Positions 29,286-40,865 of a stretch of 64,000 nucleotides of DNA are shown in pieces. The stretch is from Liopterus haemorrhoidalis (taxonomy: Eukaryota; Arthropoda; Insecta; Coleoptera; Dytiscidae), in contig OZ020611.1 of the NCBI GenBank assembly GCA_963971575.1, positions 57,755,381 through 57,819,380 of the forward strand. The letters run 5' to 3'. A program made the translations under genes and the position numbers. Numbering within the stretch: position 1 is the first letter of the stretch; each line of letters begins with the position of its first letter. Under the pieces are notes generated by a model. The model did no database searches. It worked only from the letters and a program-made list of their open reading frames with translations, and was not told the origin of the DNA.

Positions 29286-30468
29286 TCTAATATATAAAGC
29301 GCAAAGAATGTACGATTTGTTGTGTGTGGTGTTGTGTGTACTGGCTTGTACATATCTACAAACAATGTTCACATACAAATGTTTTTAAACACTTGCCCGA
29401 AGCAAAAACCATAAAACATTTGTCCGTAAACAAAACTTTAAAAGTAAATATGTTTTTTGCTTCCCCCTAAACAAAAGTTAGAACAAAAGAAGTTCGTCCA
29501 CATCAGAAAATATTATACATCCGATTTCAGTATTTCAAAGCAAAATGTTCCAAAGTGACTTCGGAATGAATATGAATTTGTCCGTGTTTGTGAACGAACA
29601 TGTCCAGACCTGTCGTTCAAGGGCTAAAGTTGGTGTTTAAAACTTTTGTATTCCATCTTCAATAAAAAACAAAAAACACGCATACATTTGTGTAAATGTT
29701 TTTACACAAATGTTTGCAAACAGTTTTTAAACGGTTTTATACAGTATTTAAACATGTTTTTATATAGATGTAATAAAACTATTGTTTAAAATTCTTAACC
29801 TCACTTTATTTATATCAGACTGATGTACATTTCAGCTACCATGCAGCTATCTTCAGAGTACAATACTCAGAAGTTTCAATAAACATTATGGATGCGCTGG
29901 GTTTCAATTAAATGGACTGTATCTTCATGGTAAATTCTTTATTGAACACTACTCAACATCCTCATATTAGACTCTACTCACAGAGTATAGTCTCTCTGCT
30001 CAACTACCATTCTATGACTCATGACGTTAGAGACTACTTACTAACAACCACAAATCTCAACTGAGCCAGCCAACATGCGTACTGTACATCCCATCCACAC
30101 AGTATAAAGCCAGTGGCGTATCCACATTATATGTTTTTATATATTTCCGGGGGAAAGTATGTAGATGTGGACTAGACATTATGCTTCGTGTCATGTCGAA
30201 AGACTTCTTGAAATTGACCTTGTGGTGGGCTGTTGATAATGGTGGGCTGTTGGAAATGTTGGGCTGTTACACGTTACATGTACCAGTCAGTTAATCACAG
30301 ATCGTATGCAGCGTACGTCCATTGTTAAAACTCTACATAAAACTATTTTAATAAATTTAATGCTCTTAAATTATATACCATAAATAAAAGATTTTAAACT
30401 TTTTTAAACGTAAATATCGTTAAATCAACTTTATTTTTCTCCCGGGCAATGCCGGGTACCTCTGCTAG
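29286..30468 (+). mobile_element. Helitron-like unit
   Basis: The 5' end TCTAATATATAAAGCGCAAA follows an A. The 3' end has a stem-loop (CCCGGGCAATGCCGGG) and closes TACCTCTGCTAG. These are Helitron-like terminal features; the base after CTAG is G, not the expected T, so the exact end is uncertain. The interior is noncoding and includes a hAT-like tip (CAGTGGCGTATCCAC) at 30111. Confidence 0.6.
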
Positions 30469-30670
30469 GTCATTGGGGTGGTGAATTGACCTGTAGGCCA
30501 TAGCGATTTAACATGTAAAACAATAAATATGCTATTTCCTGCGTCCCTAATTGTTTTAGAGAAAAAGTGCAAGAGATAAAATTTATTTGGAATTAAAAAC
30601 TCTACATGATAGGTAAGTAAACTATCTAACCAACTACTTCTGATGAAATTTAAAAATAATCTCTGTTCTA

Positions 30671-30781
30671 TCACCAAATGACTTTATCTTATGGGGACAT
30701 TTAAAAAGTAAAGTATACAGAGCAAGGCATCCAGACATTGATTCCCTAAAATATAAAATTATCAAGGAATACGAAAAATAA
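30671..30781 (+). pseudogene. DDE transposase relic, third catalytic region
   Basis: SPNDFILWGHLKSKVYRA, PDIDSLKYKIIKEYEK, stop. SP-DFFLWG-LK--VY----DI--LK--I is the block around the last catalytic residue of Tc1/mariner-related transposases; the D of NDF is retained. No upstream catalytic residues are seen, because the inverted repeat begins directly before it. Confidence 0.65.
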
Positions 30782-31188
30782 CCAATAGGAAACTGGACAA
30801 TGTGCGGAGAAATGTTTACAATAGATTTAGTTTCTGCTTAGCAGTGAATGGCAACATATTTGAACATTTGCTCTAAAATAGAATTATTTGAGGAGGTTAG
30901 AAGTAAAATGATTCAAGTGCAATTTTTTCTAAATTCAAGCTAAGTACATATTTCCTCAGTTAAACATTATATTATTAGATAGTGAAACGATTTCAACAGA
31001 ATTCACTTTACTAACACCCTCTGTCGACCTTGAAAAAATAAATTGCCATTTCAGTTATTGGTAAAACGATTTAAGTAGGCTTGAATCATTTTACTGCAAG
31101 ATCCTAAGAACAATACTGATGGATACCCATTAAGATGGAGAGAGATTCGCTGTTTTACTTATCTTAAAACTAAAAAATACTCCTAGAG

Positions 31189-31527
31189 CAGGGGTGGGCA
31201 AATCTTTTGGCTGTCGAGCCACATTGCGGATGAATATTAAACCGCGGGCAAAAAACAAAAAAAAAAATTTATAATTTTAAATATTGTTTTTGTTACGAAA
31301 GTTATTTTATAAATTTTAAAAGCAATATTTTTAAACCAAAACGTGTATTATGCAATTTAAAGAAAAAGAATGAAAAGAAAATTGGAAAGAATGAAAATTT
31401 GAAAGAATATTGGACAGGCAGTAATTTTTTTTTACAGGACACAATAATTTATAAAATACTTCGCGGGCCGAATAGAATGACAGCGGGGGCCGGATCCGAC
31501 CCGTAGGCTGCCATTTGCCCAGGCCTG
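31189..31527. mobile_element. hAT miniature (MITE)
   Basis: Ends CAGGGGTGGGCAAATC and ATTTGCCCAGGCCTG are inverted; GCCGGATCCG and GCGGGCC lie near the right end. Flanks TCCTAGAG and TTCTAAAG agree at 6 of 8, a decayed 8-bp target duplication. 339 bp, noncoding. Confidence 0.82.
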
Positions 31528-31928
31528 TTCTAAAGTAATTAACTTCTCATTTATGTTAAAAAAATTATAATTATTTATTTATTAATAAAATAACTTTATT
31601 TATGACAAATTGAATTTAGTTTTTAGATTACTAAAGTCTGTTTCTTTGGTTTAGGCGGAACTAGTTAGTTAGTTAGTTAAAAATTTTGGCGCACAGCAAC
31701 AAAGGCTATTTGCGCCTTTAGGCGGAACTAGATTTTCAATTCTAGTTACCTTTATAGATTAAGTGAAGCTTTTGATAATTTTGTTTAGTAAAAGCCTACT
31801 TCAAACCATAAAAGAAGAGTTCATGACAACTTACAAAAATGAAAATTCCAGTTTGTTCCTCATAAACGTTTGGAATAACCTATAGTCTTTCATGTACATT
31901 TGTTTATAAAGCATGGCTACTTGATAAA

Positions 31929-32086
31929 GAATGCTTTTTTTCTTTTTTTTCTTTTTTAAAAACACAGAACAGGACTATATGCCCCAATTACACTGTGTCT
32001 TACAAACATCCATGCCCTGACCGGGATTCGAACCCGGGACCTTTGGCTCGTGAAGCAGGAGCGCTACCTCTACGCTACCAAGGCCG
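31929..32086 (-). mobile_element. tRNA-derived SINE, third family
   Basis: Minus strand: CGGCCTTGGTAGCGTAGAGG, a tRNA-like head with A box (TAGCGTAGAGGTAGC) and perfect B box (GGGTTCGAATCCC), then CATGGATGTTTGTAAGACAC and TAGTCCTGTTCTGTG, and an A/G-rich tail. ACTTGATAAA (31919-31928) and ACTTTATAAA (32087-32096) form a 9-of-10 target duplication. The tRNA-like head is about 73 nt and nearly intact, but its anticodon arm does not fold well, so it is not a tRNA gene. Confidence 0.87.
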
Positions 32087-32289
32087 ACTTTATAAAATTT
32101 ATAATTTTTAAATTTCCTTGGAAGTAGTTGGGAGATAGTTTACTTACCTAGCATGTAGAGTTTTTAATTCTAAATAAATTTTATCTCTTTCACTTTTTCC
32201 CTAAAACAATTAGGGAAGCAGGAAATGGGGTATTTATAATTTACATAGTATTAAATCGCTATGGCTGACAGGTCAATTCACCACCCTGT

Positions 32290-34290
32290 GAAAGATGTGT
32301 AGTATGTAAAAATTTTAATTTTCTTATACATCAATTGTGTTATATTTAAATTTAAATCAATTTATTATTTTATAGAGACGTCTGTATATGTACCTACGCT
32401 AAGCTGTAGAGTTGGCTGAAGGAAAATGTCATTAATTTTAATTAATTTACCAATATAAGTCTTTGTTTTTATGCAGACCTACTTTATTAAGCTTTTTATT
32501 ACATGTAAGTGTACACTGGTGAGACATTTTTCACCTTAATTGAACAGAGCATATTAAAAAAAAAAAAAATAACATCTGCACATTCTTACTTACGAGATTC
32601 TTTTCCTATTATAAATTTGGTAGCACCATAAGATTACAATTGCGTAGTAAAGTATTAGCACAGTCATGGTCGCGTCATGTATGTTCCAATCAGCACCTTA
32701 GAGGTAAACTGTATCAAGTCACATTTTTATCAGAAATGGCATTTTAGTGCCTAGTGACTTAATACTTAATAGTCAAGTGGAATATAATTTGGAGCTGAAG
32801 CTTTAGCCAGTTTCGATATTCGTTGTTTTAAAACTGTATCAAGTCGATCAACGCATGGCGGTTAAAAATCTGAAATTGTCTTTTCTGAGCTATTAATCAT
32901 TTGCGACTTAATAAAATTTACCTCTGATGTGCTGAAATGAAAACCAAATGCTGTCCGTGTGTTAAATATTTTCTACCGCTTCCTTAGTATTCTTTTAGGC
33001 TGCGAATAAACGAGGCAGCATTATAAATTAAACTGGCAGTTGAAAAGAATAAAATGACAGTATTAAAAATTAAAATATGCAGCATAAAAAGTCTATTTAG
33101 GTAGTAAATTATAGGCAGTGGTAAAAATTAAAATGGACAGTAAAAAAGAAAAGAAATGGGCAATAAAAAATAAATAAATAGTCCCCATTTTAAAGTATGT
33201 TCCTTTAAATTTGCCGGTGTGTGTATTTGTTTACTGCTGAAATATTTTTTTACTACTGAAATATTATTTTTACTGCCAAATGATACAGCCCAAAATTTGT
33301 TTAATCTGCATATTGTTGCGTTTCTTTTATCACTACACCTCTGGATGTAAGACATCCGATGTTATCATCGATGTCAACTATCAAAATTGACGATCCCATA
33401 CTCATCCTTAATATTAACCAGCTTTATCTAAGTAATAGGTTAATTTAATTTCTCTTCTACATTTTTAAAATACGTTTCCATCGACTAAACGTTCAAATTT
33501 AACGAACCATTCTTTCAAATCCATGTCCAGTGAAGTGTAATTCGTTGGTTGTCCAATTTTTATTCGTTCAGTGTTAGAAACAGATTTATTAAAGGATGTA
33601 CAATTTCTGCACGGTCGTGTAAATACAAGCTATTCCTAATTCCCCGCAGTATAAATCAAAAGTTCTTTTACGCTGGCTTACCACAGAAACGAGCTTAGAA
33701 TAAAGATGATAGAAATAACAAACCAGCGACCAGCTTCGGCCAACTTGACTTTGTTGTTAAAATATTTACAAGGATTGTTAAATTGCTTTGTGTTGAATTG
33801 CAAATTATTATTTCAGTATTAAGGTGAGGAAACAACTAAATAGGATTTCAGAAAGGTGGTAATTTATGGGCAATTACTTAAACCAGTGTTAGCCTGGTGA
33901 AATTATACCACAGAAGTAGTTTATGAGGTATTTTAGAATCTCTTCTGTTGAATGTATGTTATAATTTAGTTAAGTAAATGGACTGAAATAGGCTCTTATG
34001 GCCATGTATGCTATAAGCTCAAATGATTTTAATTATTTTAAATTAAAACGACAGAGAAGCCGAGGAAGAATCTCTCCTGTTCATGGTAGCGTAGGGAAGT
34101 CGATCCTGTGGTAGTATTATGATGAATATAATTCTATTCTGTCGTTGCCAATAACGCGATTCTATTGGTGGTTGCCTCAGACCAATAACCAAGATGGACA
34201 CCGTTGTTTATATTATATTGTGTCTCCATATTTACGAATATTTACGAAGATACCCGAAGACATTATTGCCGAAGTTACCTTCTTTACGTG
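32290..34290. other. 2-kb AT-rich stretch with no gene recognised
   Basis: No recognisable protein. At 33025-33280 a degenerate motif around GGCAGT(N)AAAAATTAAAATG repeats about seven times with irregular spacing. Predicted minus-strand frame 33128-33355 crosses it and has no motif. Confidence 0.4.
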
Positions 34291-34294
34291 TTTG

Positions 34295-34317
34295 TATATA
34301 TATATATATATATATAT
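34295..34317. repeat. (TA)n microsatellite
   Basis: Short dinucleotide run, followed at 34357-34376 by a short (ATT)n run. Confidence 0.9.
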
Positions 34318-34487
34318 TTGTGGTTTTAGGAGTGTTTTTAAGTATAATTACATTATAATATTATTATTATTATTATCACAATGCAAAGAGCAGAAGCTAA
34401 AATGCTTGTTATGATCAAGAGTAAAAATACAGTCAAAAATACAATAGTACATATTTAAATTAATATATAAAACAGATAGTTTTATAT

Positions 34488-34530
34488 GAAATGTGTGAAA
34501 ATTCACACTTCAAATCAATTTTTTAATTCT
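34488..34530. repeat. R1 hairpin tip, inverted
   Basis: GTGTGAAAATTCACACTTC is the R1 terminal hairpin on the other strand; only the tip is present. Confidence 0.6.
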
Positions 34531-34534
34531 ATGT

Positions 34535-35490
34535 GGTACAATTATATATTGACTTTTATCTATTGTTTTATATTTAAAACCCATTTTTTTTTTTAAACTA
34601 CGTGATAAAGTGGAAATCGAGCAATCAATGTCACTGTCACTTTCATTTAACTTTTTTAACAATATTGATATATTTATGTTTGAAAGTTAATGAAGTAATC
34701 CATTTATTTCTTTTTACGTTCAAAAAATTACCTCCCATAAAAATTGGCGCTCCGGTTGTTCACCTTTTCTTAATGTAAAACTAAGTGAACTTTATCTAAT
34801 CGAACTAACCTAACCTAATTATATCTGAAGCGCAGAGGAAACTGAACTGTGCCTTGTACCTCATTCCTGTCTTTTCCCAAATATTTTATTGAAATTATAA
34901 TATAATTTAGTTTTAACCGATTTCCTTATTTTTTACCTTTCGCAGTTTCTTTACGATTGAATTTCTCTAAAGTTCGATATTCTGCAGACTTCGTAATAAA
35001 AGCACCGCGAATTCAAAATATATTTTACGCCAATTTCACCTTTTTGCTTACATATTTGATTATAAATTTTAAAAATCCATACAGAAAATGCCACACTGAG
35101 TTCGGTCGTACATAACAACGAATAAATTATGTGACGAACAAAGTGGAAAACTTTTATAAAACAATTTTGTGAAATATATTTGATTTGGCCACAATGGAGA
35201 AGACATGTCTCCATTGTATTCAAATATATATTTTTGTTATTTTAATATGGCATGTTATTAACCGGGACATCTTTTATGAGAGTCACGCTGGAATCATTGG
35301 GAATATGAAAATCAGGAAGACATTGGAATACAAAAGTAGCACTATCATTTTATGCAGTTATGCAGTTATGACATGTCATTTGAAGTTAAGTTGTAAAAGG
35401 TTAGTTAGATATCAGTTAATTAATGTTTTAATGTATCGTTGTGAGTTAGAATATGGAATTAATTATAGAGCATTTTCGAATCATGATTTA
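34535..35490. other. AT-rich stretch with one strong hairpin
   Basis: CAATGGAGA / TCTCCATTG (35192-35200 and 35208-35216) form a 9-bp stem around AGACATG, with further outer pairing of AAATATATTTGA and TCAAATATAT. No gene recognised. Confidence 0.5.
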
Positions 35491-35509
35491 TTATGATTTC
35501 AACAAAGGA

Positions 35510-35715
35510 TTCCTTGGTTACAATTCACCGCTGGTATAAAAAATTTGAACAAGGCAGTAAATCTGTTTGACACCAAAAGGCACAGGATGCCATTCTACAG
35601 CTGTTACTGAAAAAAATATTGTTGCTGTTAAGAAGGTAATTGAAGAATACAACAAAGCCACGTATGCGGTAATAGAGTATCAACTTAAGATTTGATCTTC
35701 AGCTGTTAATTAAAT
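35510..35715 (+). pseudogene. Mariner transposase N-terminal relic
   Basis: TIHRWYKKFEQGSKSV, stop, then in another frame STAVTEKNIVAVKKVIEEYN, KATYAVIEYQLKI, stop, SSAVN. This is helix-turn-helix 2 of mariner (TI-RW---FE-G---V, TAVTEENI--VR-LIEED---TYEEIE--LGI-S-AV). It is cut at 35715 by the RTE-like LINE, so the LINE inserted later. Confidence 0.72.
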
Positions 35716-36250
35716 CATCATCAACATTATTTATCAGCCATTGATGTCCACTGCTGAACATAAGTTTCCCCATTTTATCTCTACTCCTCACTGTTCTGTG
35801 CAACCTTCAGCCAATTACTGACTAGTCACTTGATATCATCCATCAGGTAGGAGGGCTGCCTTGGCTTCTAGTTCAATCTGTAGGCAACCATTCCAGTACT
35901 TTCCTGCTCCATCTACCAGAATTGGCTCTAGCAAAGTGGATTGCCCACTGCCACCTCACCCTTAAAATTCTTCCAATTATATCGCAAACTTTTATTTGTT
36001 GTCTGATCCACAAATTTGTTTTCCCATCCAAAAGTGTAACCCCAACCATCGGATGGATATTTGAGCAACTCATAATTATGCCGCGGATTTTCGCGTGAGG
36101 TGTGAGAGTCTCAGGACCATAGGTGAAGACTGGTAAGACACTTTGATCAAATACCTTTCTCTTAAGGCAGATGGGGAAATCACCTTTTAAAATGTGCCTC
36201 AGATTTCCAAAGGCTGCCCATCTCAAACCAATTCTTCTATTAAAAACAAC
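35716..36250 (-). pseudogene. RTE-like LINE, 3' end
   Basis: The minus strand begins in the RT thumb/C-terminal region (GLRWAAFGNLRHIL, PICLKRKVFDQSVLPVFTYG, ETLT) and continues with WQWAIHFAR, RWSRKVLEWLP and the DDIK and WLQ---D------EAY-QQW-type tail. It ends in the noncoding tail with GCCATTGATGTCCACTGCTG inverted and (ATG)n. Same family as 50350-51545, and related to 40866-41600. 5' truncated at 36250. Confidence 0.8.
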
Positions 36251-36259
36251 ACTCGGGCG

Positions 36260-37069
36260 CTTTGCAATACAAATTGTGCGAGATAAGCGTACAAGTATTT
36301 TGAAAATTGAGATGATTCATTTGTGGTGGAGATAACCTGTGAGGTTAATTCGTAATTTTCACAAAATTAGTAGGTTATAAAGCAAATTATATCCGACAAA
36401 TGTATCATACGTTTTAAACGCGAATATTTCTTCGTTATTATTTTTTTTTTAGGATAAGTTTTTAATTTTTTCATTATTCACACGCAAAAAATCTGTATTA
36501 ATATATACATTAGTTCGTTTATATATATGCATGTTACGTCAAAACTAAAAAAAGCCTTAAAAAGTAAATCGTTTATGGTAAAATAGAGCTGTTTTATGAC
36601 TATCAGGGTAGCCGAATTCTTTTAAACAATTAAAATCAAGCGAAAGCGTTGAAATTATATGGAAACAATCATGAAAGCATCAACGTTAAGAACTATGTAT
36701 CTAATTATCACAGCAGCCGTTGATACGCAAGAGAAATACAGCGGTAGAAGAAGAGGTGTAGAGAGGAACAGACATCGCATACGTCAGCTAGTATATTATA
36801 TATTTATTATCAAAATGGTTCACGATAACTTGCATTTAAAAAAATATATATCAGTCGTTTTGAACCACATCAAGTTTCTAATTTCCAAAAAGTGGAGCGT
36901 GCAGAAATTTGCAATAAAACTTTAAAACGCTCGATTAGTGGTGAACATCATCTTTTTGCTTGTAATATTTATCTGGCTGACCAGAACTGGATAGTTATAG
37001 TTGGGTCTTGATACAAACGCATCTCAAGTACAGTTATTGATTTTTGTTGTCGAAATTTATGATTTTTAA
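36260..37069. other. AT-rich stretch with no gene recognised
   Basis: An 88-codon frame at 36659-36925 has no motif and biased AT codons. A piece reading SISGEHHLFACNIYLADQNW near 36925-36985 is open for about 30 codons, but I do not recognise it. Confidence 0.4.
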
Positions 37070-37071
37070 TA

Positions 37072-38263
37072 CGAGGGTTTCCTTTTATGTTTTTACAAAT
37101 GACCACTAGATGACAATATTGATATTTGTCATTACCATATTCGTAATATTTGACATTTGTTATTGTGAAATCAGTGGCAGCTTATAAATTAAAGCATTAA
37201 TAAAAAACAAGTTTGTGAAAAAATTGATATTACTCGTGAAGGTTTTCGTTGGATGATTTTTTACGATTTTAGTAAAGGCCTAACTCAACAACAATGCATA
37301 GATTCGCTTCGTTCAACTTTTGGTAATGAAGCACCATCAGAAAAGACTGTTACAATTTGACTGCAGAATTTCGTCGTGGTCGTGCGTCCGTCAGTGATGA
37401 ATCTCGTGAAGGTCGACCAAAATCGGTTATGATTAAAAAAAAAAAAACATCGATGCTGTGCACAAAATGATTGAAGAAGATCGGCATGTGACCTACCGTG
37501 AGGTAGAGTCATCTTTTGGCATATCGCAAACTGCAGTACATTCGATTTTGCATGAACATTTAGCTGTGAAAAAGATCTGTTTCCAATGGATTCCGCATAA
37601 TTTGACCGAAGCTCAAAAAAATGCTCGTATTGATTGGTGTAAGGAAATGCTAAAAAAAATCAACCTAAGCACTACAAAATCCGTATATAACATCCTTACA
37701 GGTGACGAAACTTTTTTTTAAGGTTTGGGTCTTCCGAGATGAACCGAAACCCACAAAAAATGATCGCTTGTTTCTTCGGTTGTACTGGACATGTCGAGGT
37801 TGTACTGGTAGAGGATCGGAGAACAGTTAATGCTGAATGGTATACAACAATTTGTTTGCCAGAAGATATTGACAAAATCAGGAAAAACAACCACACACGT
37901 CGCATCATTCTTCATCCTGACAAAGCAAGCTCTCACACAGCACGTCAAACAATTGATTATTTGAAGGAGAAAAACATTGAATTATTGTCTCATTGCCCGT
38001 ATTCACCTGATTTATCCCCTAATTGTCAAACAAAAAATGCGTGGACAGCGATTTACATCACCTCAAGAAGCTGTTAAAGTCTTCAAAAACCATGTTTTTG
38101 AGATACCAACTTCAGAGTGGAAAAAATGTTTCGAGAATTGATTTGAACGCATGCAAAAGTGTATAAATCTTAAAGGCGAATATTTTAAAAAACAATAAAA
38201 CAGTTTGTTCCAAAAAAATTGTTTCTTTCTGAGTTTTTGTAAAAACTTAAAAGGTAGCCCTCG
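37072..38263 (+). mobile_element. Mariner (family M1), both ends present
   Basis: CGAGGGTTTCCTTTTATG at the left, AAAAGGTAGCCCTCG closing the right, TA on both sides (37070-37071 and 38264-38265). 1192 bp against about 1.28 kb for the intact family. It carries a broken transposase on the plus strand. Confidence 0.92.
37219..38203 (+). pseudogene. Mariner M1 transposase, frameshifted
   Basis: Words GLTQQQCIDSLRSTF, EFRRGRASVSDESREGRPK (first half), then after an A12 run MIEEDRHVTYREVESSFGIS, AVKKICFQWIPHNLTEAQK, LTGDETFF (first catalytic D, W lost in a T8 run), EPKPQKMIACFFGC, VLVEDRRTVNAEWYTTICLP, LHPDKASSHTARQTIDYL (second D intact), SHCPYSPDLSPN and then a deletion of the third catalytic region. 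At least three frameshifts. The start codon position holds TTG in place of ATG. Confidence 0.88.
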
Positions 38264-38267
38264 TATG

Positions 38268-38335
38268 TACTCACAATTTATTACCACTTACTGAATACCT
38301 ACAAAACCCAGAAATCTGTGAAAATTCACATTTTT
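38268..38335. repeat. R1 tip, inverted, next to mariner end
   Basis: TACTGAATACCTACAAAACC then AGAAATCTGTGAAAATTCACA is the R1 terminal segment on the opposite strand. It starts 3 bp from the mariner target duplication, so the mariner may have inserted near an R1 end. Confidence 0.65.
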
Positions 38336-38339
38336 TATT

Positions 38340-39185
38340 TATTGCGATCAAAAACGGAAGACACTTATATGTACAAAGATTTACAATGTTATTTAAATGG
38401 AAATAATAAAAATTTTCAGTAAACGTGCAAAAACTCGAGAACACGAAATGGTAAAAAGGTACAGAATATATGTTTCTACAATACAAATTCATAAAATCCA
38501 CTCCCACGTATACAGAAGGTAGTAACATCAGGTACAACATCATAAATTGTTTACATCCATATAAAATTGCACACGTTTCCATACCAAATGCTATATCGTA
38601 ATATTTACAACTCTAGGGGTAAGTTTAAAGACCTACCTAAAAGATCACTTTAGTTGACAAATTCTTACATATTTTAAAATTCATACCAAGGATTAAAGAC
38701 CCTTTTTAAAGCAAAAGCGAGATTATTTGTACTTTAACATTTACGGTGCCAATATAAAATATACGGGAGGTACAAGGACGAATATAGGACGAAAAGAGGA
38801 ACTTGAGATTAGAGAACAGGGGTGGCGAACCTATGACACGCGTGCCAGTAGTGGCACGAGAAAAAATATTAGCATGCAAATGATTTGAAAACGAAATGAT
38901 TTTTATTGTAATACATTATAAAGAAGAAAATTACAGAATATTGAGTGAGTTTCGCGAATGCAATTGCTGAGATTTTCAATCAACCTGTTTACTCTGTGAT
39001 TATAGTCAACCCTTGTTGGTTTGCGAAACGAATAGCAAACGAAATACTGCGATCTGTAAGTCAATATAGTCAACAGTTTCATTCGTTAAATCCTACCATA
39101 ATTAATTTATATAACAAATAAATTGTAAGAATAACAGTCATATGATTTGTGAATCGTCGGAGTCACCAACGTTGAAATTAACCAG
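38340..39185. other. AT-rich stretch with a hAT-like tip
   Basis: CAGGGGTGGCGAACCTATGA with GCGTGCCA at 38817-38850 looks like a hAT terminus, without a partner. The minus-strand frame at 38271-38582 shows no motif. Confidence 0.4.
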
Positions 39186-39189
39186 AGAA

Positions 39190-39690
39190 TGTTGCCAACC
39201 TAAAACTTTGACGGTGCTGCATAGTGAAAGAACTGCACTTCTTCATTGGCCACCACTGGAGTTTCCAGAGAGATTCAGCGCCATCTCATAAGACGACGAC
39301 TACGCAGCAGTGGACTGAAAACAATGTATCAGCCTTCATTTCTCCTGCTGATTGGTTCCATTTAGCAGTTCTGACCTCAACTCCTTGGACTACAAATTGT
39401 GGTCCGTGCTGCAGAACATGACTTGCAAGAAAATACACCTTAATATCGCTTTTCCGAAGCGCTTTCTGATGAAGGCAGCAAAGATTTTTCCTCTAGAAAC
39501 CTTTCATAATTCTACTGACGCATGGTTGCAGAGACTTAAGACCTGTGTAACGGTCAGAGGTGGTCATTTTGAAAACTGACTGGCATGTATTCATTAAGAG
39601 TAATCTATTTATTATGAACTACAAGAAAATGTAAATATTTATAAGCATCTTTTGGAGTTTTATTGAAAACTTTGTGATAGTTTTATGGTA
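39190..39690 (+). pseudogene. Tc1-like transposase, C-terminal third, and 3' end of element
   Basis: Two frames give: HHWSFQRDSAPSHKTTTTQQ (second catalytic D present), NNVSAFISPADW, then SSSDLNSLDYKLWSVLQNMT, CKKIH, KAAKIFPLETFHNSTDAWLQ, RLKTCVTVRGGHFEN and stop at 39577-39579. D of LDYKLW is the third acidic residue. One frameshift between ADW and SSSDLN. This is the best-preserved C-terminus of the family also seen at 13745-14292, 15490-15690 and 45010-45340. Confidence 0.85.
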
Positions 39691-39699
39691 AGACTATAT

Positions 39700-40860
39700 A
39701 GAATGAAACCTGCTAAGCAATTTAAAATGATGGCGACTTATTTGTATTAAATATATCTTCATATTTTTCTTCTTACGACTAGGTATTTCTTCCTGTTTGG
39801 CATTCTGTGAATAAGCAGAACCAGCTTTGTACCCGTCTCTTGCGTGGTCGTCCCAGGGATATTCTCCCAAAACCTCATTCATTTTTGCAAATATATGGCA
39901 TATGCCAGTAGAACGGATAATAGCTTTGTAAATTTTTTTTTGACTTCTTTTCTCATATATTTATTCCTCTACATAGTCTCTTTCAAACGTCCAGCTATTT
40001 CTGCAGTAATGGAAGACAGTTTCATAAGTTTTATCAGAAAAATATCTCGAATTGATGCATCTGATAATTGTACTTAAGATAGGTTGAAGACAGAAAAAAA
40101 TGTCTGCATAGTTAGTACAAGAGATGCTTCTGAAAATTCGCTGTGTGGTTTGCATATCTAAAATTATATGTAATCAATCTTTCGGTTCGTATTTTAGATA
40201 GTGCTTCCATCTAGTGCAGATTTAGTCAAGCTTTCGAATGTGCTATCATTTGAAAGAAAGAAATGTAACAGTCCGCTTATTTTAACGTGTTTAATATTCG
40301 TATACAGGGGAGAAAGCATCGTAGTCTGAGAGCATATCGGAAAGAATCGTCAGAGTGCAAAGTGTGATAGGTAAACAAAACCCTCTTATCACTCCGATGA
40401 GATTCGTGCGCAGGACAATACAACAATCACACGATGATAAGATTCTTACATCTTCTGGTGATCCGTGAAAATCGTTACGGTTTCGTGAATGTAATTTTTC
40501 TTATAAGGGCAGATAAATACCTCGTGCGAGATCGGAACATGAGCTGATCAACCAGAAGGGATATACAGATAAGGCATGAACTATAGAAAATTAGCATGAT
40601 TTGATCTGAAATAGTAGGCTAAAACCATCACCTTTCATCGTGGTTAACTTTGGAGAAGAAATCAATTTTAAAACGTTGACCGCTGTTGAACTATGATTGC
40701 AAAATAGATTATCGCTACAACAAGATAATCAAATACATCAACACTAAAGCAACAGCTAGTTTTGTATTTTAAGACAGATCATAACTAATCAAAATTGGAC
40801 AAGTAGATACAATTTCCCTGAAACTGTTTACTTCAGTTTTAGAGTACCTGTTTAAAAGTC
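39700..40860. other. 1.1-kb stretch with no gene recognised
   Basis: Several frames of 60-80 codons occur on both strands without recognisable motifs. Base composition is slightly less AT-rich at 40300-40560. Confidence 0.4.
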
Positions 40861-40865
40861 TAAAC

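Larger units (their letters stand above)
30476..32286 (+). mobile_element. 1.8-kb element with about 190-bp inverted repeats and nested insertions
   Basis: 30476-30665 (GGGTGGTGAATTGACC ... ) recurs inverted at about 32095-32286 with moderate divergence. Between them lie a DDE transposase relic (30671-30781), a hAT miniature (31189-31527) and a SINE (31929-32086). The left end lies only 7 bp from the CTAG end of the Helitron-like unit. No clear target duplication. The 70-codon frame at 30465-30677 is the translated inverted repeat, not a gene. Confidence 0.65.

Noticed and set aside
32010..32086. Genuine tRNA gene
   Set aside because: Head is tRNA-like with perfect B box, but the anticodon arm does not pair and an unrelated SINE body with tail and target duplication follows.
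36659..36925. 88-codon plus-strand frame as a possible host exon
   Set aside because: No motif, AT-driven codon use and no splice or promoter evidence.
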